Shown here: in pieces, positions 26,818 through 35,652 of the stretch
Position numbering within the stretch: position 1 is the first letter of the stretch
Layout: each line of letters opens with the position of its first letter
Translations under genes and position numbers: made by a program
From: Fibrobacter succinogenes
GTDB lineage: Bacteria; Fibrobacterota; Fibrobacteria; Fibrobacterales; Fibrobacteraceae
Length of the DNA: 64,000 bases
Direction of reading: 5' to 3'
Assembly (NCBI GenBank): GCA_902762305.1
Contig: CACWNW010000013.1
Coordinates: 36,444-100,443, forward strand
Notes under the pieces: generated by a model
Told to the model about the DNA's origin: nothing
The model's input: the letters and a program-made list of their open reading frames with translations, nothing else
The model's database searches: none

Positions 26818-28554
26818 ATGCTGCTGAACAAGTTTCTAGCCCGCACCGATTACGAATCTTACGAAGATCTCTACAAGAACTTCAAGATTTCCATCCCGGA
26901 CAACTTTAACTTCGCCTACGACGTCGTCGACGAATACGCGAAGAACGAACCCAAGCGTGAAGCCCTGGTGTGGTGCGACGACAACGACGAAAGCCACATC
27001 TTCACCTTCAAGGACCTTTCGCTTGCTTCCCAGCGTACGGCGAATTTCCTCGTCGAGCAGGGAATCAAGAAGGGCGACCGCGTGATGCTCATCCTCCGCC
27101 GCCGCTACGAATTCTGGTTCTTCTTGCTCGCGCTGCACCGCATCGGCGCGATTGCCATCCCGGCAACGAACATGCTCGCCGCCGAAGACCTGGAATACAG
27201 ATTCAAGGCCGCCGACGTGAAGATGGTCGTCACCTACGACGAACCTGCACTCCAGAAAGAAGTGGACAAGGCCAAGTCGAAGAGCCCCTCCGTCGAGAAA
27301 CTGGTGACTGTCGGCCTGACCGCGCGCCAGAACTGGATAAGCTTCTACGACGACTACGAAATCTACCCCGCCAAGTTCGAGCGCCCTTCCGGCGAAGACG
27401 CCATCAAAAACGACGACATCATGGTCGTCTACTTCACGAGCGGCACAAGTTCCAACCCGAAAATGGTGGCCCACACCTTCACCTACCCGCTCGGACACAT
27501 CGTCACCGCCAAGTACTGGCAGCACGTTGTAGACGGAGGCAGGCACCTCACCGTCGCCGAGACCGGATGGGCCAAGGCCCTGTGGGGCAAGATTTACGGC
27601 CAGTGGATCGCAGGTTCCGCCGTGTTCACCTACGACATGAAGGTGTTCATCCCGGGCAAGCTCCTCGAGAAAATGGCGGAATACAAGGTAACGACCTTCT
27701 GCGCCCCGCCAACCGTGTACCGCTACATTTTGCAGCACGGCATCAGCAAGTACGACCTTTCGAGCCTCAAGCACTGCACCACGGCAGGCGAAGCGCTCAA
27801 CCTGGACATCTACAACAGGTTCTACGAGCAGACGGGTCTGCGCATGCAGGAAGGCTACGGCCAGACCGAACTCACGCTCACCACGGGCAACTTCGGGTTC
27901 ACCGAACCGCGTCCGGGTTCCATGGGCAAACCCTCCCCGGGATACAGCATGGAAATCGTGAACGCCGACGGAGAGCCCTGCGGAGTCGACGAAGTCGGAG
28001 AACTCATCATCAAGATTGACCAGGGCAAGCCCTTCGGCATGTTCGGTGGATACTACCGCGACCCGGAACGCACCGAGAAGGTTTTTGAAGGCGGAGTGTA
28101 CCACACGGGCGATACCGCCACACGCGACAAGGACGGTTACTACTGGTTCGTGGGCCGCACCGACGACCTCATCAAGAGCTCGGGTTACCGCATCAGCCCA
28201 TTCGAAGTGGAAGAAGTCCTCCACAAGCACCCCGCCGTCCTTGAAGTGGCGGTTACGGGCGTCGAGGACAAGGACCGCGGCCAGGCCGTGAAAGCGACCA
28301 TCGTGCTGCAGAAGGGCTACGAGGCTTCCAAAGACCTGGCGAAGGAAATCCAGCTGTTCACGAAGAAGGTCGCGGCCTCTTACAAGAGCCCGCGCATCAT
28401 CGACTTCGTGACGGAACTGCCCAAGACCATCAGCGGGAAGATCCGCCGCGCCACCATCCGCGACAAGGATGCCGAAGCGAAGAACGCCGAGAATGCCGAA
28501 AACGCCTCCAACGAAAACGCGGAGGCACCGGCCGACAACAGCGCCGAATCTTAA
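26818..28554 (+). CDS. Acyl-CoA synthetase / AMP-dependent ligase
   Basis: A 578-aa adenylate-forming ligase activating a carboxylic acid to acyl-AMP and then acyl-CoA. Motifs in order are [13 protein letters not shown] (about 206), YGQTELTLT (about 346), [22 protein letters not shown] (near 430-450), [13 protein letters not shown] and the catalytic lysine region [10 protein letters not shown] near 541. It resembles the medium-chain/acetyl-type acyl-CoA synthetases. The last 35 residues are a low-complexity Asn/Ala/Glu tail, unusual for the family. Its TAA overlaps the convergent hemL stop codon. Confidence 0.88.
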   Translation: MLLNKFLARTDYESYEDLYKNFKISIPDNFNFAYDVVDEYAKNEPKREALVWCDDNDESHIFTFKDLSLASQRTANFLVEQGIKKGDRVMLILRRRYEFWFFLLALHRIGAIAIPATNMLAAEDLEYRFKAADVKMVVTYDEPALQKEVDKAKSKSPSVEKLVTVGLTARQNWISFYDDYEIYPAKFERPSGEDAIKNDDIMVVYFTSGTSSNPKMVAHTFTYPLGHIVTAKYWQHVVDGGRHLTVAETGWAKALWGKIYGQWIAGSAVFTYDMKVFIPGKLLEKMAEYKVTTFCAPPTVYRYILQHGISKYDLSSLKHCTTAGEALNLDIYNRFYEQTGLRMQEGYGQTELTLTTGNFGFTEPRPGSMGKPSPGYSMEIVNADGEPCGVDEVGELIIKIDQGKPFGMFGGYYRDPERTEKVFEGGVYHTGDTATRDKDGYYWFVGRTDDLIKSSGYRISPFEVEEVLHKHPAVLEVAVTGVEDKDRGQAVKATIVLQKGYEASKDLAKEIQLFTKKVAASYKSPRIIDFVTELPKTISGKIRRATIRDKDAEAKNAENAENASNENAEAPADNSAES

Positions 28555-29837
28555 AGCGACTTAAAGACTTTCCTGGCGGCATCGACGGTACGGTCGATGT
28601 CGCTTTCTGTATGTGCGGCACTCACGAAGATGGCCTCGAACTGGCTCGGGGCCAGGTAGATGCCCTCGTCGAGCATTCCGAGGAAGTACCTGCGGAAGAG
28701 TTCCAGATTAGACTTCTGCACGTCGGCAAAGCATGAGACCGGGCCTTCGGTAAAGAAGATGCAGCCCATGGAACCCACCTGGTTTGTAGCCAGCGGGATT
28801 CCCGCAGACTTCGCTGCGTCCTGGAGGCCTTCAATCAAGCGCTTGGTCATCGCCTCGGCGTGCACGTACAGTTCGGGATGCGTCGAAAGTTCGCGCATCG
28901 TTGCCAGGCCCGCCGCCATCGCGACCGGATTGCCCGAAAGCGTCCCCGCCTGGTAAATACCACCGAGTGGTGCAATCTGCTGCATTACATCCAGACGGCC
29001 GCCATAAGCGCCCACCGGCATGCCGCCGCCGATAATCTTCCCGAAGGTCGTAAGGTCGGGCTTGATGCCATAGAGACCCTGCGCGCAATGGATACCCACG
29101 CGGAAACCCGTCATGACTTCGTCCACAATCAGAAGCGCGCCGTGCTTCTTGGTTTCTGCGGAGAGTGTCTGCAAGAACTCAGGCTTCGCGGGAACGACGC
29201 CCATATTGCCGGCCACCGGTTCCACGATGACACCCGCAATCTCGTCGCCGATCTTGTCGAAAAGTTCCTTCACGCCAGCCACATCGTTGTACTGGAGCGT
29301 GAGCGTGTACTTTGCGAGGTCGGCAGGCACACCCTTGCTGCTCGGCTTGCCCGTTGTGAGCATGCCCGAGCCCGCCTTGATAAGGAGGCTATCGCTATGG
29401 CCGTGGTAGCAGCCCTCGAATTTTACAATCTTGTCGCGGCCTGTAAAACCGCGGGCGGCACGGATGGCGCTCATCGTCGCCTCGGTCCCGCTGTTCACCA
29501 TGCGGATCATCTCCACACTCGGCACGAGGCTCATCACGAGTTTCGCGAGTTCGGATTCAAGCCCGCACGGAGCCCCAAAACTGAGGCCGTTCTGCGCCGT
29601 CTCGGAAACCGCCTTGATGACGGAATTGTGAGCGTGACCCAGGAGCATCGGCCCCCAGCTGCCCACGTAGTCGATGTAGTCATTGCCGTCCACATCGTAA
29701 ATATGGCTGCCCTTCGCACGGGCGATAAACGGAGGAGTGGCACCCACGTTTCCGTAGGCACGCACCGGGCTGTTCACGCCACCCGGCATGAGCGTCTTTG
29801 CTTCTGCAAAAAGTTTTTCGCTAACAGAGTGTTTCAC
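28551..29837 (-). CDS. hemL: Glutamate-1-semialdehyde 2,1-aminomutase
   Basis: PLP enzyme that converts glutamate-1-semialdehyde to 5-aminolevulinate in the C5 tetrapyrrole pathway. The 428-aa protein shows the N-terminal [36 protein letters not shown], and the Schiff-base lysine in [18 protein letters not shown] (near 267). Length and motifs are normal. The stop codon overlaps that of the convergent ligase gene by three bases, with no terminator between. hemB lies 4 kb away on the same strand. Confidence 0.96.
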   Translation of the reverse strand: MKHSVSEKLFAEAKTLMPGGVNSPVRAYGNVGATPPFIARAKGSHIYDVDGNDYIDYVGSWGPMLLGHAHNSVIKAVSETAQNGLSFGAPCGLESELAKLVMSLVPSVEMIRMVNSGTEATMSAIRAARGFTGRDKIVKFEGCYHGHSDSLLIKAGSGMLTTGKPSSKGVPADLAKYTLTLQYNDVAGVKELFDKIGDEIAGVIVEPVAGNMGVVPAKPEFLQTLSAETKKHGALLIVDEVMTGFRVGIHCAQGLYGIKPDLTTFGKIIGGGMPVGAYGGRLDVMQQIAPLGGIYQAGTLSGNPVAMAAGLATMRELSTHPELYVHAEAMTKRLIEGLQDAAKSAGIPLATNQVGSMGCIFFTEGPVSCFADVQKSNLELFRRYFLGMLDEGIYLAPSQFEAIFVSAAHTESDIDRTVDAARKVFKSL

Positions 29838-29847
29838 GACCGTAAAT

Positions 29848-29881
29848 ATAAAAAAAGGTCCCTCCCGAAGGAGAGAACCTG
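29848..29881 (-). terminator. Terminator after the 168-aa lysine-rich gene
   Basis: On the minus strand AGGTTCTCTCC and GGGAGGGACCT pair imperfectly and are followed by T7. It lies about 20 nt after the stop codon at 29902 and just upstream of hemL. Confidence 0.8.
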
Positions 29882-29901
29882 ATTTTTAACCAAGGTTGGA
29901 A

Positions 29902-30408
29902 TTAGCCCCTACGAAGATTATCGATGCAATCATTAAGTTCAATGGTCAATTCTCTCTGTTTAGCGGCGGACAAGGGGCCTTCAAGATACGTACCAATAGT
30001 ACGGAGCATACCAACACCTTCATTATATTTCTGTGACATGGAAACAAAACTCCTATGCACACCTCCTAATTCAACGCTAAATTTCGCAAGAGATTCTTTA
30101 AATCCCTTCTGGAGTTGTGCGTCCATCACCCGCTCAACGCCAGGCGTACCATCAATAGGAGGTTCATGCGGATTGCGGTGCAAGAGCCTCACAATAGCGT
30201 ATACAGGAATCTCTTCAGTGTTTGATTTTACATTCAAATCCATTGCCTTTCCTTCAAGAATTTTCGTGAAATCCGAGATGTCTTCTTGAATTGCCTTTCC
30301 TTCAAGAATTTTCAAGAAATCCGAGATTTCTTCTTGAATTGCCTTTTGAAATTTCGGTATCTGCTTGGAGGGAGTTTTCGTTTTTGCTTTTTTCTTTGCT
30401 TTAGCCAT
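29902..30408 (-). CDS. Lysine-rich protein paired with radical SAM maturase 1 (candidate substrate)
   Basis: A 168-aa protein with a very basic N-terminus (MAKAKKKAKTKTPSKQIPKF), no signal peptide, and a perfect-register 16-residue tandem repeat at residues 22-37 and 38-53 (KAIQEEISDFLKILEG and KAIQEDISDFTKILEG). The middle has HRNPHEPPIDGTPGVERV and the C-terminus ends CIDNLRRG. It lies 31 bp downstream of a radical SAM/SPASM gene, like the smaller protein at 31818 relative to its own maturase. It could be a precursor peptide, an enzyme partner or unrelated. No known family recognised. Confidence 0.65.
   Translation of the reverse strand: MAKAKKKAKTKTPSKQIPKFQKAIQEEISDFLKILEGKAIQEDISDFTKILEGKAMDLNVKSNTEEIPVYAIVRLLHRNPHEPPIDGTPGVERVMDAQLQKGFKESLAKFSVELGGVHRSFVSMSQKYNEGVGMLRTIGTYLEGPLSAAKQRELTIELNDCIDNLRRG
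30250..30345. repeat. 48-bp in-frame tandem duplication
   Basis: Two adjacent 48-bp copies (30298-30345 and 30250-30297) encode residues 22-37 and 38-53 of the lysine-rich protein. The DNA differs at only a few positions, so the duplication is recent. Confidence 0.85.
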
Positions 30409-30439
30409 TTTAGCCTCTTTGTTTGGGTTTTGGGGATGT

Positions 30440-31561
30440 TTAAAAAAGTCTATCTATGGAGGTTTCCCGCATAAGTTTCAAAGCATATTCGTCGCAAATT
30501 GCGCACAGGATTCTCTCGTGCGTGCAAACCTCGGGCGAGACCTTGTCCAGCGAGCCTGTCGAATAAAATGACGTACAACCACATTCATGTGCAAGGCAAC
30601 GTTGGCGAATTGCACAACCTGCACATTCTTTCCTATCCGTATGAATAAAGCGGTCTACCTTTTTGGGGAACACACCCTTATACACTCCGCTCTGTTCGTC
30701 AAGGATATTTCCTGTAATATAGGGTGCATTTTTTTGACAAGAAATAAACCGCGTACAGGGAAACGTATTACCATTTGCAGCAACAACCAGCGTCTTTGTA
30801 TTGATAAAACATCCATCTGTCTTTTGGCGCATTCGAAAAACGGCCATCGACACCTTATCCTGAATCAAGCTTAATCTTATCTTTGAATTTTCTTTCTTGG
30901 AGCGGTACCAGAACCGAGCCAACTTTTCGTACTCTACGATTAGGGCATCAAAATCCTCACTCGTCCATTTGCCGTTGAAATCCTGAGCCACACCCACAAT
31001 CTCAAATCCCTGCTTAAAAAGCCATTTTATAGAATCGGCAAACCCCTTTATATTTTTTGGGGTAACAACGCTCACAACTTCGGCACCCATCTCTACCAAA
31101 GCGGGGATAAACGGCTTTATCTTCTTGAAAGAGCCCTTGCCATCCAATGTCAACCTAGAAATATCATGCTTTTTTTCGGGGCCATCCAAAGAAACGGTCA
31201 CACGGATTTTTTCTTTCTTCAAATACTTAATTATTTCTTCAGTCAGCAAAGTTCCGTTCGTATCGAGAGAAAACATGAACTTAAGATCTTTTTTCAATTT
31301 GGACGCATTCTGTTTCACCAGCTTTTTTGCGAATTTCACCGTTTTCTTGATGAAATCCATCCGCAGAAGCGGTTCTCCGCCAAAAAAAGTGATATTGAGA
31401 AAAGCATCCTGAGTTTCTATAGACCTTTTCACGGCAAGCCTGATGGACGCTTCCATAACCTCATCGCTCATCACGGCGCAACGTTTCGCATGTGTTTCTC
31501 TAAAATAGCAGTAACTGCAACGAAGGTTACATTGTTCAGTAATACTCAGTTCAACATTCAT
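30440..31561 (-). CDS. Radical SAM/SPASM peptide-maturase-like protein, copy 1
   Basis: A 373-aa radical SAM enzyme with C11-x3-C15-x2-C18 (TEQCNLRCSYCYF), the FFGGEPLLRMDF SAM-binding motif, and a long Cys-rich SPASM region (CFINTK, FPCTRF, CAGCAIRQRCLAHECGC, CTHERILCAICDEY) that should hold two auxiliary clusters. This layout is that of sulfatase-maturase-like and RiPP peptide-modifying enzymes. It is the same length as copy 2 at 32154 and clearly paralogous. The partner gene follows by 31 bp. NCBI models include a Fibrobacter/Ruminococcus maturase family called FibroRumin; membership is worth testing and was not tested here. Confidence 0.85.
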   Translation of the reverse strand: MNVELSITEQCNLRCSYCYFRETHAKRCAVMSDEVMEASIRLAVKRSIETQDAFLNITFFGGEPLLRMDFIKKTVKFAKKLVKQNASKLKKDLKFMFSLDTNGTLLTEEIIKYLKKEKIRVTVSLDGPEKKHDISRLTLDGKGSFKKIKPFIPALVEMGAEVVSVVTPKNIKGFADSIKWLFKQGFEIVGVAQDFNGKWTSEDFDALIVEYEKLARFWYRSKKENSKIRLSLIQDKVSMAVFRMRQKTDGCFINTKTLVVAANGNTFPCTRFISCQKNAPYITGNILDEQSGVYKGVFPKKVDRFIHTDRKECAGCAIRQRCLAHECGCTSFYSTGSLDKVSPEVCTHERILCAICDEYALKLMRETSIDRLF

Positions 31562-31610
31562 TATATAACAAAAGAAGCAAATAAATTAAAGTATTGTCAG
31601 CAACGTTATT

Positions 31611-31635
31611 TATAATAGATTTAATTATTACAAAA
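31611..31635 (-). promoter_or_regulatory. Conserved upstream block of maturase cassette 1
   Basis: On the minus strand TTTTGTAATAATTAAA followed by CTATTATA lies about 50 nt before the maturase ATG. The same block occurs at 33323-33348 ahead of copy 2, though the flanking DNA differs. It is probably the promoter, with TATTAT or TATA as the -10. Confidence 0.45.
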
Positions 31636-31767
31636 CAATTTTGTTCATTCGTAAAATCAACTTAAAAATTATACAACAACAACACATCGCACAACATTTG
31701 TAGTTTATTTAACAGCGTTTTTATACGTATCACAACCAAAAATTTACACTCAATTTTCGTCCATACA

Positions 31768-31800
31768 AAAAAAAGCCCCTCCCAGAGGGAAGGACTTTTT
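31768..31800 (-). terminator. Terminator after the 101-aa lysine-rich gene
   Basis: Minus-strand AAGTCCTTCCC and GGGAGGGGCTT pair around a CTCT loop, then T8. It lies about 18 nt after the stop at 31818. Confidence 0.8.
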
Positions 31801-31817
31801 CTGACTCTCAAAACAAA

Positions 31818-32123
31818 TTACTTTGTCCTGATTTCCCTTCTCGTGATATCCCTTTTCATTGCAGATTCCATCTTGACAGAAGCCTTCCTGAGCTGTCTTA
31901 TCGAAGTTACCATCTGCCTTCTGGCCTTATTCAAGATAGTACCCGGCTGAACAGGATAGCCAGGCCATCCTTTTTTTCTTCTGATGTATTCAATCAAATC
32001 GTCGAGATCAATAATTATACGATGAACCCTTTCGGCATCAGCGGCAGTAATCATCTTTTCCGGATCGGTAGATATAGCCCTGCCGACACGGCTTCTCGTT
32101 TTTTTGGCGTGAGTCTTTGACAT
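31818..32123 (-). CDS. Small basic protein paired with radical SAM maturase 2 (candidate substrate)
   Basis: A 101-aa basic protein (MSKTHAKKTRSRVGRAISTD..., ends KRDITRREIRTK) without signal peptide. The middle contains RRKKGWPGYPVQPGTILNKA, with the window's only WPGYP-type aromatic/proline patch. It lies 30 bp downstream of a radical SAM/SPASM gene, in the same position as the 168-aa protein next to copy 1. Apart from Lys/Arg richness the two partners do not align, so each maturase may have its own target. Confidence 0.65.
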   Translation of the reverse strand: MSKTHAKKTRSRVGRAISTDPEKMITAADAERVHRIIIDLDDLIEYIRRKKGWPGYPVQPGTILNKARRQMVTSIRQLRKASVKMESAMKRDITRREIRTK

Positions 32124-32153
32124 TTATTCCTCTTGGTTAAGGTTTACGGTTAA

Positions 32154-33275
32154 TTAGAGAACACTTTCTGGGCCACAAATCCCTTGCAATTTAGCAGCGT
32201 ATTCATCGCAAATTGCGCACAGAATCCGTTCATGGGTACAGACTTCCGGAGAAACCTTGTCCAACGTTCCTGTCGTATAAAACGAGGTACACCCGCATTC
32301 ATGCGCAAGGCAACGTTGACGAATAGCGCACCCGCCACATTCTTTCCTGTCTTTTTCCATGAAACGGCGAACATCTCTCGGCAAAACGCCCTTATAGATT
32401 CCGCTTCGCATATCGAAAACGTTTCCTGTGACGTACGGAGCGTCTTTCTGGCTAGAAATAAACCGGGTACAGGGGAACGTATTCCCGTTAGCAGCAACGG
32501 CAAGCGAATCCGGATTCATGTAGCATGTATAGTGTTTTTGGCGTACGCCCAAGAAGGTCATCGTCACTTTGTCCTGGATAGTGCCCAGGTAGATATCCGA
32601 ACCACGCTTTTTAGCGTTATACCAGAACCGAGCCAACTTTTCGTATTCCACTACAAGCGAATCGAAATCCTCGCCTGTCCAGGAACCGTCAAAATCTACG
32701 CATGTGGCAACGCTCTTGAAGCCCTGCCGAAACACCCACTTTACGGATTCAGCCAGCCCACGAACATGCCGTTGTGTAACGACCATCAATACGACTGCTT
32801 TCAAATCGACCATGGCAGGGATAAAGGGGCGAATAGCCTTAAAGCTCCCCTTTCCATCAGCCGTTTTTCTTGAGATATTATGCTTCCGCTCTGGGCCATC
32901 AATGGAAAGGTAAACAAGGAACTTTTCTTTTTTCAGGTACCGTACGATTTCATCCGTAAAAAGCGTGCCATTCGTGTTGACGACAAAACTCAAGGTAAAA
33001 TCACGCGGCAGTTCCGCCCGGTGGCTCTTGACGAGGCCTTTCGTCAATTTCACGGTTTTCTTGATGAAATCCATGCGCAACAGCGGTTCACCACCGAAAA
33101 AAGTGATGTTCAAATCAGGCTGTTTCTGTTCTATGCACTTTTGTACCGCCAGCGAAACCGTAGCTTCCATGACTTCGTCACTCATTACGGCACAGCGCTT
33201 CGCATGGGTTTCCTTGTAATAGCAATAGCTACAGCGGAGGTTACATTGTTCGGTTATACTTAATTGAATGTTCAT
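32154..33275 (-). CDS. Radical SAM/SPASM peptide-maturase-like protein, copy 2
   Basis: A 373-aa paralogue of the gene at 30440, with C11, C15 and C18 in TEQCNLRCSYCYY, FFGGEPLLRMDF, and the same C-terminal set of cysteines (CAGCAIRQRC becomes CGGCAIRQRC, then LAHECGC and CTHERILCAICDEY). An upstream in-frame ATG at 33302 would add nine residues; the ATG at 33275 aligns exactly with copy 1. Most SPASM cysteines and the core are unchanged between copies, while the regions between vary, as expected for enzymes with different substrates. Confidence 0.85.
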   Translation of the reverse strand: MNIQLSITEQCNLRCSYCYYKETHAKRCAVMSDEVMEATVSLAVQKCIEQKQPDLNITFFGGEPLLRMDFIKKTVKLTKGLVKSHRAELPRDFTLSFVVNTNGTLFTDEIVRYLKKEKFLVYLSIDGPERKHNISRKTADGKGSFKAIRPFIPAMVDLKAVVLMVVTQRHVRGLAESVKWVFRQGFKSVATCVDFDGSWTGEDFDSLVVEYEKLARFWYNAKKRGSDIYLGTIQDKVTMTFLGVRQKHYTCYMNPDSLAVAANGNTFPCTRFISSQKDAPYVTGNVFDMRSGIYKGVLPRDVRRFMEKDRKECGGCAIRQRCLAHECGCTSFYTTGTLDKVSPEVCTHERILCAICDEYAAKLQGICGPESVL

Positions 33276-33322
33276 TACGCAGCGAAAATCAAATAAATTC
33301 AAACTTTTTTAACAAACTTTGT

Positions 33323-33348
33323 CTATAATAGTTTTAATTATTACAAAA
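33323..33348 (-). promoter_or_regulatory. Conserved upstream block of maturase cassette 2
   Basis: On the minus strand TTTTGTAATAATTAAA is followed by ACTATTATAGAC, as upstream of copy 1 at 31611-31635, and about 50 nt ahead of the ATG. Its conservation within otherwise diverged spacers supports a promoter or regulator site. Confidence 0.45.
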
Positions 33349-33398
33349 AGATTTCATCCCCACGTAAAAACAAATTAACATACATACAATACTAAAAC

Positions 33399-33423
33399 AG
33401 CGTATTGCGTTACGCAACACGCT
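33399..33423 (-). terminator. Terminator of hemB
   Basis: GCGTaTTGCGT and ACGCAAcACGC pair with a near-zero loop, and on the minus strand GTTTTAGTATT follows. It lies about 45 nt past the hemB stop. Confidence 0.65.
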
Positions 33424-33466
33424 ATATAAATTCTATCTTACCGCTTTAAAAGACTGATACGCCGAT

Positions 33467-34435
33467 TTATTTCAGCAGGCCTTTTTCCAGAACTTCTTTC
33501 GCGTGGTAGGTGATGATGATATCGGCTCCGGCACGTTTCATCGCCAGCAGATTTTCGCGAATAATGGCGTTTTCGTCAATCCAGCCCATTTTTGCGGCGG
33601 CCTTCACCATGGAATATTCCCCACTCACGTTGTAAACAGCCACAGGAACGCAACTGATTTCCGCCGTCTGGCGCAAGATGTCGAGGAAGGCAAGTCCGGG
33701 TTTCACCATCACGATATCGGCACCTTCTTCGATGTCGAGTTCCACCTCGCGCTGGGCTTCGCGTGCATTGCGCACATCCATCTGATAAGTCTTACGGTTC
33801 CCGAAATGCGGAGCCGAGTCGGCAGCATCGCGGAACGGCCCGTAGTAGGCGCTTGCATACTTCGCACTGTAGGCCATGATAGGCGTATTCGAGAACCCGT
33901 TCGCATCCAGCTTCGCGCGGATTGCGGCCACGCGACCATCCATCATGTCGGAAGGGGCTACCATGTCGGCACCCGCATGCACATGCGAAAGCGCCGTCAT
34001 CGCCAGAAGTTCGAGCGTCGGGTCGTTATCCACATCGCCGTCCTTCACGATACCGCAATGCCCGTGACTCATGTATTCGCAGAGGCAGACATCGGTAATC
34101 ACGCAAAGTTCAGGGAATTTCGCCTTGATGGAACGAACCGCCCGCTGCACGATGCCGTCGTCGTCGTAGGCCGAAGTCGCCATCTCGTCCTTGGAATCGG
34201 GAATACCGAACAGCAGGATGGACTTGATTCCCACATTGACGCAGGAATCGAGTTCCTTGAGGATTTCGTCTATGCTGAAACGGTACTGCCCGGGCATCGA
34301 CGGGATTTCTTCCTTGACGCCCTCACCCTCGACCACGAACATCGGGTACACGAAGGAATCGGGATTGACTGCAGTTTCGGCAACCATGTCGCGGATGGTT
34401 TCATTCTTGCGCAAGCGACGGGGACGGATAATCAT
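33467..34435 (-). CDS. hemB: Porphobilinogen synthase (5-aminolevulinate dehydratase)
   Basis: Condenses two 5-aminolevulinates to porphobilinogen. The 322-aa protein has RPRRLRKNETIRDMV at the N-terminus, the zinc-type cysteines in DVCLCEYMSHGHCG (about 113-125), and Schiff-base lysines in AYSAKYASAYYGPFR (about 192) and MVKPGLAFLD (about 245). It is the zinc-binding form rather than the magnesium form. It follows the FISUMP gene by 12 bp on the same strand, so the two may share a transcript. Confidence 0.97.
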   Translation of the reverse strand: MIIRPRRLRKNETIRDMVAETAVNPDSFVYPMFVVEGEGVKEEIPSMPGQYRFSIDEILKELDSCVNVGIKSILLFGIPDSKDEMATSAYDDDGIVQRAVRSIKAKFPELCVITDVCLCEYMSHGHCGIVKDGDVDNDPTLELLAMTALSHVHAGADMVAPSDMMDGRVAAIRAKLDANGFSNTPIMAYSAKYASAYYGPFRDAADSAPHFGNRKTYQMDVRNAREAQREVELDIEEGADIVMVKPGLAFLDILRQTAEISCVPVAVYNVSGEYSMVKAAAKMGWIDENAIIRENLLAMKRAGADIIITYHAKEVLEKGLLK

Positions 34436-34447
34436 AATGTATACAAA

Positions 34448-35560
34448 CTAGTTTCCGTTGATGCAACGGACAGAATAGGCGTTGTTCTTCGAGTTGTTCG
34501 GTACAAGCTGGCGGACCATCTGGTCGCTCATGCGGCCCATGGACCAGAGCCAGATGGTCTCGTTGCGGCCATTCTGCGCGCTCCAGAAGCCGGCGTACTC
34601 GCCCATGTCCTCGTAGCGCACGGTAGACTTGCCGATTACCTTGCGATAGCCCGAAGAATAGACGGAGAAACCGTATTCATCGGTACCGCCACCACCGTGC
34701 CAGCCGGTAGTCGCCTTCATTTTCTCGGCAAACTTGCCGCACTTGTCCACGCCCTCATAGCACTTGGTGAGCCCGACAAGCATGTCCATCCATTCGCGGT
34801 CACGCGGCAGGTGCCAGCCAGCAGGGCATGCCTGACGAGCGCCTTCGAGGTCGTAGAGCTTTCCGCTGCGGGTGCAGTAGTTTTCCTTGTCTTCGTAGCA
34901 CCAGGAGTGTCCCGGCACATCGTAATTCACGTTCTGAGCGAACCACTCACGGCCTTCCACCTTGATGGTGCGGTACACCTGGCCGTCGCGCGGGTCCGTA
35001 AACGAACTCGAGATGCTGCGGATATCGGCATGGTGCTGCTGCTCGGCACGGCGGAGTTCCGCCACCTGCTGGCGCTGGTACTTTTCGTACCCTTCAAGTT
35101 TCGCAGCCCAATATTCCTGCGCCTTGGGGTTCGTAAACTTTATACGCAGGTCCGAAAGCGCGTAGACATCGTCACCGCAGGCGAGGTCGACACCAGCGAT
35201 GTTCACGATTTTCTCTTCCTTGCCAAAAGTCATAGGCTTGTTGAAGTACGAGACCCACGCTTCCTTCGTGGTATTGCACAGGTTGTAGAAGTTCTCCTTC
35301 TCGATTTTTTCGGCGGGCACCACCATGTTGCCCGAAGCGGAGAAAGAGAACAAGCCGTCGTCCACCTTGAACGATACGGGCTGAATTTCTTTATAGTTAG
35401 TGTACTTGCCCATGCGGATGTTGCCGACAACCTTGACAGACGTATAATCGCCCTCACCCTCGGCCTTGTAAATAGCATCCCACGTCTTGGGCGGTGCAGC
35501 AAACGCAGCCACTCCCATAAGAGCGACAAACGCAAAAACCTTCTTCTTGGAACAGAACAT
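34448..35560 (-). CDS. Exported FISUMP-domain protein
   Basis: A 370-aa protein with a signal peptide (residues about 1-21, ending VAAFA). The region from about 205 carries the Fibrobacter succinogenes major paralogous domain: DGQVYRTIKVEGREWFAQNV, YCTRSGKLYDLEGARQACPA, GWHLPRDREWMDML and a C-terminal SVRCING. This C-type-lectin-like fold is hugely expanded in Fibrobacter and of unknown ligand. The N-terminal 200 residues are unlike other FISUMP proteins I know and contain a helical Gln/Arg-rich spacer. It is useful as a genus marker. Confidence 0.88.
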   Translation of the reverse strand: MFCSKKKVFAFVALMGVAAFAAPPKTWDAIYKAEGEGDYTSVKVVGNIRMGKYTNYKEIQPVSFKVDDGLFSFSASGNMVVPAEKIEKENFYNLCNTTKEAWVSYFNKPMTFGKEEKIVNIAGVDLACGDDVYALSDLRIKFTNPKAQEYWAAKLEGYEKYQRQQVAELRRAEQQHHADIRSISSSFTDPRDGQVYRTIKVEGREWFAQNVNYDVPGHSWCYEDKENYCTRSGKLYDLEGARQACPAGWHLPRDREWMDMLVGLTKCYEGVDKCGKFAEKMKATTGWHGGGGTDEYGFSVYSSGYRKVIGKSTVRYEDMGEYAGFWSAQNGRNETIWLWSMGRMSDQMVRQLVPNNSKNNAYSVRCINGN

Positions 35561-35652
35561 TCTCAGCCTTCCTTTGTTGATATCACGGACAATGTTAGCA
35601 TTTTTTCGTTACAAGGCAAAGCCCGCCCATTACAATTATCTACATTTTAAGC

